A stretch of 64,000 nucleotides of DNA from Pyrenopolyporus hunteri (lineage: Eukaryota > Ascomycota > Sordariomycetes > Xylariales > Hypoxylaceae), in assembly GCA_902806595.1 (NCBI GenBank), contig CADCXC010000003.1:2852001-2916000 (forward strand). Direction: 5' to 3'. The notes beneath the pieces were generated by a model. It had not been told where the DNA came from and did not search any database. It saw only the letters and a list, made by a program, of their open reading frames with translations. Positions 1 to 10,627 of this stretch are shown here, piece by piece. A program made the position numbers and the translations under genes. Position 1 is the stretch's first letter, and every line of letters begins with the position of its first letter.

Positions 1-1303
1 AGAGAAGGGGACCAGGCGAGGTCGAGTGGTAAAATGGTGAGGGCAAGAGTTTCACAATCTAGAAACGGTCATGATGGACACCGGCCCTGAAAATCCCCTG
101 ACAGCTGAATATCCACCGCTGCGGGTCCCTTGCCAACTAAGGTTATCTAAGATCCATTATCTTCAAGGCCTATTTTGGGTGGTTGCTTACATGTATCTAA
201 GTACCTGTTGTATTGTGCCTTAGGCTCCTATGTACTTCGTACACTTCATAACTCATACCGCATACATATCCCTCCCGCTCAAGCCACAGTTAGTGCCACA
301 CGAAGTACCGCAGCATCTACATGTATGTACCTGCCCAGGTGTACCTATCAACCCAACAAATTGAAACTAGTAGAACGCTTTCTTAGGTACAGAGATGCAT
401 GTAGGTAGGTAGTGCCTCAATCATAGGTACATGTACCTATCAGCTACCCAACTCCATGTACATACCGTACATCGAATATGTTACCTGTCATGCAGAAACA
501 GGCGGGACGTCAAGCCAATATCTGATATGAGGTACGTAGGCGACCTGTAACAGTTCCCGTGGCCCCAACATACGCACAATGTACCCGCAACTCGACCCAG
601 ATCCATCCAATCGCGACAAACTCCAACAGTTTTACGCGGCACTATCGCTTTCGGTATCGCATCCGCGAACTACAGCAAGCACGCATCTTCTTACAAAAAG
701 TATACTTGAACAGCGAGCTTTCCATTGCTCGTTCGAACCAGAAAACCGAGCGGCTTGGCTCGCAGATCGACTATTCAGCTCCGGTGTGCCAGCTCGAGCC
801 TTACAAGATGACAGCCTCATACATATAAAAGGTCAGCTTAATCCCCCATCTGCTTCTCCCTTTTCAACTTTCGCGGCCGTCCTGACCCTTCACGGACGGA
901 TTAAGCTAGCATTGGCCCACCCAATGTAGGTAAATACTACAACAGCCACAGACCTAGACGAGACCATGAAAATTGTGGCAAACGGCTTAACACCTATGCC
1001 GCGCCGCAGGGGTCGGCCCGCTCCTTCAAAAATGGACTTGCGTTCAATGGAACTATGTTCCCCTGGACGTTCCCCCCAATACGCAGTTGGAGATCACCGG
1101 TCGGACGGCCTCAGATGAACGGTGAATCAACACCTAGCTATCAGGTCACCGCCATAAATGTAGCAAATGAGCGGGAACGCAGAATCGGGTCGGAACCTAG
1201 CTACGATTGACGCGATTTCGATACCGCAACTCCATTGCGAGATTAGGTGCCCCGCTGAGATTCGAATCCTCAGCTCTCTCAAATCTCCCTGAGCCTTGCC
1301 GGC
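1..1303. other. Intergenic/upstream region, no gene supported
   Basis: No reading frame here resembles a protein family, and the short open frames on both strands overlap one another. The stretch contains GTAGGTAGGTAG-like words near 400-440 and will include the promoter of the Zn2Cys6 gene that starts at 1304. Nothing else can be supported. Confidence 0.5.
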
Positions 1304-2863
1304 ATGAACGACGGTAACACACAGGAGCACCGACCCCGCGGCCCCCGGTTGTACCATAAGAAATCTCGCACCGGATGTATGCGATGTAAGCAGAGACGGG
1401 TTAAGGTTAGTTAGAGGAAACCAGGGCATATTCCGCCCGCTAGAGCCATCACCTGCTCCAAGCTTGGAAATTCAACTTGGTCGCGAGCGCATCTCGTAGA
1501 ACGTATTCCTAACATCCCGCTGCAGTGTGACGAAGTTCGCCCTAGCTGTGGCTCGTGCTCAAGGCATGCAGTTGAATGCGTGTACTTGAATGCGAACCAA
1601 GCGCCCGCAGCTGGGAGAGCGACCTCGACAACTCGACGTGATGCCAGGTCGCCCGTCTACTCGGGCACAGAGCCCGGGGCTTCCAATCCCGGGTTAGCAT
1701 CCGCTAGCGACGACGCTTCGTATCAGGGGATGGTTAAGAATATGTCAAGTCTTCACAGCAGCGATAACGTTTCAGCGCATTCGCCGCATAGCCCAGGCTT
1801 CTATCCCTCACCATCTTTAACGCAAGTAGTCCCCGCGGACGACGGCTCGAACGCCGATATCAGCCTCCCAGAGGGGCCTTGGCGACGGTTTTGGGAACTG
1901 CGCCTACTCCAAAACTATCACACCCATATGCTCCAGCCGTTCGCCACACCACAAAGTGACGATGTCCTCCGGTTGTGGCAGTACGAGATCCCCGAGATGG
2001 CGTTGCGTATGGCCCACCAGAATCGCTGCTCTTTACTTTACATCACGTTCGCCAATTCGGCCCTGAATCTCTGGTCGAGATGTACGGATGAGCAGGAGCG
2101 AGTCGAACTCATGAAACTGCAGCAGGCCTACCAGTTGATGTGTAGCAGAGAACAGAGGCGCGACATTGAGGAGCTGGCGCAGAGGGTTCCTGAGAATGCC
2201 ATGTTCATCTGTTTCACCGGCATCCGGATCTTAGCACAATCTATAGCCCTAGTTCAAACACTAACGGTAGACCCTTGGGAGCCCCCCGTTCAATGGCTGC
2301 ACCTAGGCCGCGGCGCGGGTGAGGTTCTAAACATGGCGCGCAAAATGGCTAGTCCCGAGGACAGTCGTAAGATCTCGGCTTTTGTCAGGGGGCCGCCGGA
2401 CTTGAGCGACGCCGAAATGCTGGTTTCCGGTGACCACAGCCAGTTAGACTGGCTCCTGGAGCATCCTAGCGGGCCCGGATCGCTCGCGGCGCAGGAAGAC
2501 CGGGAATTGGACGACGAAAACACAAAGTCGGTGTATTATAAGGCCCTGGCGTATATATGCGGCGTCCAGAAGGCAATTAACGAAAAAGAAACTGGTTATG
2601 CCATCGTTAGGAGACTTGGTGGATTTGCCCTCTGCGTGCCGGTTGAATTCGTTAGATTTGTAGAGGAAAGGAGGCCGAGAGCTATGGTGATACTGGCGCA
2701 TTTCATGGCCCTCTGGCTTAACTACGAGCACGTCTGGATGATCGGCCGTGCCGGAGAGCTGCAGATCAGAGGCATCTATAAGGTTCTACCGTTAGGGTGG
2801 TGTAGCAAGCTCGACGGCTTGATTGCGAGGTTCAAGTCGCCGGAGGCAGGTAGGTCGACGTAG
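1304..2863 (+). CDS. Zn2Cys6 fungal transcription factor, UPC2-like
   Basis: Two exons, 1304-1405 and 1526-2863 (479 aa), separated by a 120-nt GT-AG intron. The intron lies inside the zinc cluster, and joining the exons restores CMRCKQRRVKC followed by DEVRPSCGSC and a final Cys: CX2CX6CX6CX2CX6C at residues 26-53. A basic stretch precedes it, as expected for a DNA-binding binuclear zinc cluster. The middle of the protein (about residues 60-150) is Ser/Pro-rich linker. The C-terminal two thirds (WRRFWELRLLQNY onward, ending with AHFMALWLNYEHVWMIGRA) resembles the helical regulatory region of sterol-uptake-control (UPC2/ECM22-like) fungal regulators. That family assignment is inference from sequence resemblance, and the target genes are unknown. 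The ATG at 1304 is the only Met upstream of the cluster in this exon. It stands alone on the plus strand, with no adjacent biosynthetic cluster. Confidence 0.85.
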
Positions 2864-3389
2864 CCCGGAATGGGCGGACACAAATTTGGCGAACTTGAAG
2901 ACGAAGTAGCCTAAGACGACATATACGTAACCTTTGTTGCCAATGTTGTGGCTGCCTTTCCTCGATCTATTCGTTCTGGCGTACCATTGTTAGTTATATC
3001 GGGCCTTGGGATGGCATATGAAAGCGAAGATTTTTTATTATACATGGGTTTGAGTAGGTAACCTCATAGCTTAAGGCGTATATGTAAAATGTAATAATTT
3101 ATCTAAGCAAAGGAGAAGGAAAGGACTGCAGGTACCTAAGACTTTGCCGGCCTCTGACGGCCCGTACCTAAGCGAATCGGAATCGGCTAAATGTGGGCCC
3201 ATCTCAAGCCTCATCCACCGCGCGCAACTCTTCGAGCCAAGTACCTTAGGTACATAACCGTACTTACAATCCATACAACCGCTTTGAGCAAGCTCAAGAC
3301 CACCTATCGCACCACCGTCGTCGGCCATATTATAGTAACATCACCTTACCTTAGGTAGGTACCTAGTGGCCTACCAGACACACCGAATC
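2864..3389. other. Intergenic, no gene supported
   Basis: About 520 bp between the transcription-factor stop and the EF-hand gene. It contains TACC/GGTA words (for example CTTAGGTAGGTACC near 3350) and no credible coding frame. It should hold the terminator of the first gene and the promoter of the second. Confidence 0.5.
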
Positions 3390-4224
3390 ATGGTCAGTCA
3401 ACGACGCCTCAACCATAAAACCACCGACATGCCCTACCTACCATAACCGCGGGACACTCCGCTAACATTCAGAACAATGACGTAGCCGCCAAAACGCAAA
3501 GCCGGCGGCACTAGCACCGCCGCCGCCGCCGCGCCGAAAGAGAAGCAGTCCAAGCTGGCGAAAGAGCACAACATATCGGCGCGCGAGGAGCGCGAGATCA
3601 AGGAGGCCTTCACGCTGTTCGCGGAGCACATGGAGGGCGAGAAGGAGGGCGTCATACCGACTAAAGACGTGCGGCGCGCCATGGTGTTCGTGTGGTCCCT
3701 TTCTCCTTCCTTCCTCCCTCCCCCTTCTCCTTTCCCCCGCCTTATCCCATCGTTCTAGCCCTGCCAGTCCCATATATATACCCCCTTGCCCACCCGTCTA
3801 GGTACCTAACTAAGCCAACCGCAACAGCGCCCTTGGCATCCCCCCCAGCAAGCCCGAGCTCCAAGAGTTCCTCGAGATCCTCGACCCGGACGAGGAAGGG
3901 TACGCGTCGTACGAGCCGTTCGTGGCGATCTGCGCGCTGAAGCTGCACGCGCGGGAGGACAACGGCAGCGGCGGCGGGCCGGGGTCCGCCGAGGTCGACG
4001 AGGCGTTCCGGTTGTTCGCGGGGACCGGGACCGGGACCGGGGATGGGGAGGCCCGGCTGACGCTGAGCCACCTCCGCCGCGTGGCCATGACGCTGAAGCA
4101 GGACGTCGACGAGCAGCTGCTCAAGGACATGATACTGGAGGCGAACGGCGGCGCGGGCGTGGGCAAGGGCGTGACGAGGGCCGAGTTCGAGGAGGTCATG
4201 CGTAGGGCGGGGGTGTGGAAGTGA
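3390..4224 (+). CDS. Divergent EF-hand (calmodulin-superfamily) protein
   Basis: Proposed exons are 3390-3392, 3486-3685 and 3828-4224 (199 aa). The body of the protein begins PPKRKAGGTSTAAAAAPKEK and then carries calmodulin-like helix-loop-helix units: EIKEAFTLFAEHMEGEKEG, EFLEILDPDEEGYASYEPF, a third around VDEAFRLF and a last around EEVMRRAGVWK. The loops are degenerate: LDPDEEGYASYE has D at positions 1 and 3 and G at 6 but lacks the position-12 Glu, so calcium binding is doubtful. The first in-frame codons upstream of PPKRK are stopped by the TAG at 3483-3485. That TAG works as an acceptor with a GCTAAC branch site at 3461-3466, so the start must come from an upstream exon. The ATG at 3390 followed directly by GTCAGT fits phase and gives MPPKRK. 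Intron 2 (3686-3827) has a CTAAC branch site. The role is unknown; a centrin-like or regulatory EF-hand function is possible. Confidence 0.75.
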
Positions 4225-5136
4225 CGGGAGGGAAGGAATAGGAAGATGGGAGGAGAGGTAAGAGATGAGACAGCTCACATGTCTCGCGGTATCTTTTCGG
4301 GACACTAAGGAGGTCTGTCTAAGGGAGCCGGGGGTCGAGGTCTACATTAGCGATCTCTTTTCAGTGAGCACGCGTTTGTCCCTTTCTTTTCCGGGGCGGG
4401 GACTAGGCGCAAGGTATACGTTTAATCACTAATTAACCCGATGACTAGGTAAGTCTATTTCACATAGGCTGTTTCTACTGGGGATGTGTCTAACAACCTT
4501 CTAGATAATAAGAGGGGAGGCGTCACTGAAGCTAGGCGTCTAGGTAGACAGGATTTATTTATAATTTGCTAAATCACAAGTGTCACATAGGCAAGTTCTC
4601 TACTCTTATAATTCCACAGGAGCCAGGGGAGATATATGGAACCTGGGTTGGAGCTATACGGCATAAAGTTAGGGTAAAAATATAAAAGTACGGAACTCCA
4701 TAAGAATCGAATTCTTACACAAGCACCTGCGTAAAATATGTTATATTCAACATGACATCTGTTGATCACTTACGCTTGCGTTAATAATTCGGATGTCACC
4801 GACTCGCAATTCTCAAACCATAAGATTTCAATTCCTTCGCAGATAGAATCTACGCTTTCAAGAAGAGATATTTAGGCACTTAGTTATATCCGTTGCAAAC
4901 GCCAGCAAAATGCAGCCCCCGCGTATAATCGACAAGAGAGGCGAGACGATGATCCTGAAATCAAGACGAACCCACCCATCCCGCGTCCGGTCAACGCACA
5001 TACATAGGTAAATACTAGACTTAACGCTAGCCGAAGTCTGAGGAAAATCCGCTGGTTACTCGCAATTTAAACTCTTCTGTTGCCCTTAGGTAGGTATATG
5101 AGCGAAAACGATGTGCTTTTCTCAAATAGCATTCAT
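4225..5136. other. Convergent intergenic region, no gene supported
   Basis: Region between the 3' ends of the EF-hand gene (+) and the eIF4E gene (-). It is AT-rich with only short open frames of no recognisable family, and presumably carries both 3' UTRs and polyadenylation signals. Confidence 0.5.
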
Positions 5137-5993
5137 TCACTCAGCCGGAGTTACCGTAACGTTGGCATTCTTATTAGCGGCCGCCGCCTCTTGGGCCCTC
5201 TTCTGCGAGTCTATGACGGCTTTTAGCTCGGGAGGGGGGTTGAAGCCGGGGTGATCCGAATGCTTCTTGTAGAAGTAGTTATCGGGCTTGGGGGTCAGCT
5301 CGGGCGGTAAGTCGTCGAGGACGGCCTGCAACATGTTGTCGATGGACTTCTGCTTGGAGGCGTCGCGATGCCAGATGGAGATAAGGTGGGAGTTAAATCG
5401 CACGGAGAGTCCGACGCCGCAGATGGTATCCCCCTCCTCCAAGACCTCCTGCAGCTTCTCACCGATCGCCATCAGCTGAATGCGCGTCCAGAAGTCCGGC
5501 CCCGAGCTCTTAGGTACGCGGAACGTCCAACTGCCGCCTAACACATTACGACGATCTTCCCAGATGGGTCGGAAACCGCTCTTGAACAGGTAGATGGACT
5601 CGCGCATCTTGATCTGGTCTACGGGGGTGTTGTTGTTGTATCGCCAGAAATCTTGGACCGACTCTATCTGGGTCCCGAGCTGCTCGAGCGACGCCTGGTA
5701 GTTGGTATCATCTTCCTTCTTCTGGTCCTTGGCTTGTCTAGACAGAGACACCAGCGTTAGATTAAAATACTAGGCACCTAGAATAGTATATGGGTATACG
5801 AAATTCCATGAACTCACCTGTCAAAGTAGACGTTCCAGTAGTGCTGCGTGGGCAGGGGGCGCATGGTCTTGAACAGGTTGCGCTTGGCATCGTCTCGCTG
5901 CTCGGCGGGCGAACTAACGCTCGGCGAGTTCGCATCGGTGCTTTGGGAGAGGGACGAGAGTCCTCTGGTGAACAGACTCGGTCGCGTGGCCAT
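5137..5993 (-). CDS. eIF4E-family mRNA cap-binding protein, divergent class
   Basis: Two exons on the minus strand, 5993-5818 and 5737-5137 (258 aa), joined across an 80-nt GTGAGT...CTAG intron. The eIF4E fold is clear: RPLPTQHYWNVYFDR at about 45-59, VQDFWRYNNN at about 86-95, FKSGFRPIWEDRRNVLGGSW at about 111-130 and GVGLSVRFNSHLISIWHRD further on. The cap-stacking Trp of the PIWED motif (W118) and the following Glu are present. Two positions that are Trp in canonical eIF4E are not: the second Trp of the N-terminal strand is Tyr (Y56), and the first cap-stacking Trp appears to be Tyr (Y72 in TNYQ). This pattern resembles class II (4EHP-like) family members. The product should bind m7G caps in the cytoplasm, acting either in translation or in repression. 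A Ser-rich N-terminus and an Ala/Asn tail are probably disordered. Confidence 0.9.
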
Positions 5994-8900
5994 GATGACT
6001 GCAGGTCCGACTTTTGGTTAGTTAGTTATTTAGTCGATAGCTAACTTGGTGAACCCGAGAGGAAGACGCGAACGGGTATCTCTCTCCCGTTAGGTATTGT
6101 ACCACTATCTACCTACATGTGGGGATGTATCGGTATTTAAGTAAAGGGAGGGGTCAGACGAGCTTGGATGGCGGTGATGGTGGGGTCTGGAGATGCCAAG
6201 ACTCTTTGTTCCTGGCAGCAGCAGGTCCGATGCTACGTCCATTAGGCGGTAGGTGCTATAGTTACGCAGCTGTACCACCTAACGCAGCACCTATCCTGCA
6301 GCCACACAGGGGAAGATGAAAGGGGTTTGGGGGCTTAGGGATGATACCCCAGGTACTGTATATACGTACCTTAGGTATCTTTTATAAGGGTGCTTCTATG
6401 CTGTGAGTAGCCGCGGAACGGAAATTGGACAGAGACACAACTTACATCTAAAAATATAATCGACACTTGAATACCTGAAGACCGCCAAAGAAATCGGACG
6501 ATAACGAAAAAAAGAAGGGACGGAAGAGTAATCGTCCGTAGGTAGGTTAGGCTAGATATATACCTGCCACCTTAGGGGACCAGACAGGTACGTTAAACCA
6601 GTGCAAGTGTGTATTGAGAAACCCGGAGATAATACCTAACGTGATAAGCAGATCCTCTTTTTCAGCTACAGGTTCAGGGCGCCGCAGTGCGGTAGCAGTA
6701 CTTAATATCCACGAGCCAGGGGTAAGTTTGCTAGCAGTCTGCTGAAACCAACACCGCTGGGTTTCAAGAGCCGCAATACCGTGTGATCGCTAGCACCTCG
6801 TCTGAGCTCAACCACCAATGACACACCACGTTAGACACCTTAAACACCTTAGACACCACATTAGGTCCCTGCGTCCCACACGAATGGGTACGTCGCAGCA
6901 TCAGTGGACGGGCTCTGTAGGGCATACTTTTTACGACAGCGCTCAGCGCTTCAAGTTCCGCTAGGAGACACGTGCGACTCGCACATCGCCCCGGTATGGC
7001 ACCTGATAGGAGAATGAGAGAAACCAGTTGTTCCACGGCGGGTTATATCTATAGTAATATCGAAACAATACGACTATCTCCAACTAATAAGCACGAGCGC
7101 CGAATTCCGAATGCTAGAGGCGGGAGACTCAGCCTCATTTTGTCTCAAGCACCAACTACAGCCAGCGAGCTAGCTACAGGCCAATTGGTACTTCTCACCG
7201 CGAACCAGATAATGGCCAAGTACCTATGCAACTACCTTCCATTATATTGCGACAGATTCGTGTCTCAAATCCGTGCCGCGAATCAACACTGTCGCCCCTG
7301 ATAGACAACAGGAACATGTAGCTTTTATCTTGACCCCTATTCCGCAAGAAGGCCAAGTCCCAGTCGTCTCGGTTTTCCACCAAGGCTTTACGAATTATCC
7401 ATGTGGCCGGCGTTCCTACTCCGAGTTCTAATTGAGAACTCCAGTTCAACTCATAAAAAGCCTTAACCATAAGACGAGAGCCGAGGCAAACCCGAGCCAC
7501 TACTTCCAGTTTGATTGTCGTTCCTATCCAAACCGATGAATCATTATGCTATAATTTAAAGCGGATGGAGTAGTGTCTCGATGAAGGCAGAGTGAGATTT
7601 CGCGATTATAAAGCTTTAGCTCCCGACTATAAGCATCGCACGGCCCTGCTAATAATTTCAACAGATCGCATGGCAACAATATGTCAATATGCGAAGTAGG
7701 TCATATCCCTTATACATCCATATGGGTTAGCTTATTAGTCGATACTCTACTACTCACAGGATGCTAATCCTGCTTCCGTGGCGCTATTCTGTAGCCCTCA
7801 TGGACAATTCAATACGTTCACAACCCAGCCGCGAAAGGGATATTTAACTCCTTGAATTACTCCTGTTGAGATCCGCTATATCCCTCGAATACTAAGGTCG
7901 CTTTCTAGAAGATTACGTGCGTACTTATTAAACTTCATCCTTCCGGTCCGTCCGCTCGAGTCCGATACCAGTGGTACGATCGGCATATAGAAAATAAGGC
8001 ACAGGATTTCCTACTATAATCCCAACAAGCACATCTACTTGGGTCGCTTACTCTTGCCGTACCCTGTTACTCCCCCGGGGTCTTTTGGTATTTCAGAGAA
8101 CACATTCCAGGCCCAGAAAGGCACAAAAATATCTAGAGTGATTTGACTCAAAATACGTGAAGCGAAGATATTGTGAGTTTGTCATAGATGTGAGCTATGA
8201 GAAGTGAACAGGACATCCTAAGAAACTTGACAATTACCGTCGGAAGAATAGAGAATTAAGGTAACTCGCCGTCGCTTTAGAATTGGGGCACATTCACAAC
8301 CGTGTAACCTTAGACCAAGGTCAAAGGCAAGTGTGTGTCCTAGAACGGGATCTTCGTCCCATTGACCATATAGTTACCCATGTGTGAATTCAACGATTCA
8401 TAAGAGGCCATCTTCACCTTCTGATAATATCTTCCGATACTTAGTCAATACAGTCAATCCAGACAAGTGTCTATCCTGTCCTCTGATATTATCACGACGG
8501 TTAATCTAGTAGTTCTATTCCCTAGAAGGATTCGAAGCCTATCTAGAAGGGAGGTAATATACCTACCTAATACGCCTGGAGATCGGCCAGACAGCGGGTT
8601 TCCCTCCGCGGCCCGTCTGATCCTGGGACGAGAAGGATATTTAAATGAGCGAGTTTGCGCTATTCAGCTTCCATTATCGTTTCCCGTAGTCTATGGAAGC
8701 CATGGTATATGCGGCCCTCGATGGGGCCGAGTTGACGAGTCCCGTGAGGGTCCGTAGGAGAGTAGGCGTACCGGGAGACGGTTGATTCCGGTGGGCACAT
8801 CTCACAATAGCGTCCCTGGGCTCGCGAAGAATAATTCGCCGTAACGAACTAAACACTCGTTCAGTACTTAGATGATATCTGCAGCGTATGTACTATATTC

Positions 8901-10627
8901 TAGTTAGCACCGCCCCTTTGGGTTGGGCTAATCGATATATTACCTTCGACTCGGATAGTAGTTTCAAAAGAAAAGAAAAAGTCGCAACTGTATCCTAGAC
9001 ATACATATCTCTAAATACTTACCGTCCTTTGGGAGAAAACCTCGCACACCATAACCAGCTACTCGCGAGGTAAGAGTTCCTAGCCAGGGGCCAGAGCGAA
9101 CAGTCCAACCCCCAAATAAAGCACATATGTGTAGCGCCAGAGAGATATATCGTCTCTCCTAACATACCACGAAGAGCGCGGGCCAAACCTAAAAAAAAAA
9201 AAATCTACCAAAAGTAAGAAGGCACACTAACTTTTTCAAAATCACTTCATATAGAAAAAAGAAAAAAGGAGGCACCTAGCCTAGATCACGGTATACACGC
9301 TGAATTAAGAATATTAAAATACATTCTCCCGGGGGTCTATCGTACGCTTCTAGCGCGGCCCTGCTTTGCTTACTACCATACTACCCAGGTACAAGTACAG
9401 GTATAGGGGTATAGAGGTATAGGTGTAAGTGTACCTTACTTAGTAGGTATATACGTCGTACCCGACCGTTGTCGTTCTGGAGCGGTCAGATCGATAAAGA
9501 AGAAATTTGAATTCTCTGCGCTGCGCGCCTGGTTTCGCCTGCTTCGTCTGCTTTGTCTTATCATCTGACCTCCGGCACGATCCGACCCAACCCAAAAGCA
9601 CGCGGATACCCGTGTCTAGCGTCAGCCAAATGTACTTATCCGCCGAACTTGCAGGCCGTGACAAGTGGTTCGAGGAACGTTGCTATATTAAGGCACATGC
9701 GATGACCTCATCCATTCACCCCGTCCGATGTGGCTTGAATTTTTGAATTGGTTTCATTGATCTTCTTTTTAGTTATGGTAAAAGATACAAATCGTAGAGT
9801 TCGGGTTTGGCAAGTGACCTGCCGTGCAGCAACTATTCGTAGACTCCTATCAGGTGTATGCCTGCTCCTCAGCTGGGCACCGCTCGAGCGAACACAACGA
9901 GTCTCCCGCGTCTCGACCGAGTATCCCGTCGAATACCCCATTCCCAGATATGCGGAGAAAGGCGATGATTATCATCCCCACGTTGCTTTTGTATGACCAC
10001 CAGGTGCTGCCCCTTATATAGAAACAATGGAACCAACCGACCTCGAGACAGATCGAGGACGAAGCCCGACGGCTGCGCATCGGCGTCCTAGAATGACGCC
10101 TTCCTCCAGTGAACCCGTTGGGACCCCATAAACTAAAGAAACGGAGAGTACGAGCAATCCAAAAACTGCGGAGGCAGCTTTGCTCGATGGCGTGGAGAAG
10201 TGAGTCGATTGTCAAATCTAAGTCCGCTACCCGCCAATAGCAAACCGGGGAAGTAGAGCTGATCGATACCGCACACATTCACCATTGTGACCAAAAATAT
10301 CGGGGCGCTCGGCAAACCTAAGGCGTCTTCTATGATGAGCCGTTACGCCCCGTTGATCGCAGATGTGACGAGATTTCGAGAAGGAAAAAGGTATGGGGGA
10401 AAGAAGGGGGGGCCGCCGTTCGTAACAATCCGTCCGATAGCAGCCAGTAACAAAAGAGAACCGTAATGCCGAGCAAAATCAATGGTATCAGAGCGCAGAC
10501 GCCATGTTCGTGCTATGCTTGCTTTCGCGATGCAATTCAACTCATGAATCAAGTCGATCAAGTAGAACATTATGCTGGAAACGCCATATGGAATGAGATG
10601 ACGCGAGATAGAGAAAGGAGGCCGTGA
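5994..10627. other. 4.6-kb gene-poor region
   Basis: Upstream of the eIF4E gene and downstream of samB. I found no coding frame with family resemblance on either strand and no convincing splice-linked exons. It contains scattered GGTATTGTAC and TACC words, a run of 13 A near 9190, and a GTAGGTATATAC-type repeat cluster near 9380-9455. A hammerhead-like fragment at 8712-8755 is discussed in the findings. It may be decayed transposon DNA or plain intergenic sequence. Confidence 0.4.

Noticed and set aside
3742..4305. 187-codon minus-strand frame opposite the EF-hand gene
   Set aside because: Antisense shadow of the GC-rich EF-hand exon; Arg/Pro/Leu-rich with no domain.
9850..10278. 142-codon minus-strand frame upstream of samB
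   Set aside because: Low-quality composition rich in Cys, Ser and Arg, overlapped by frames on the other strand, with no recognisable motif.
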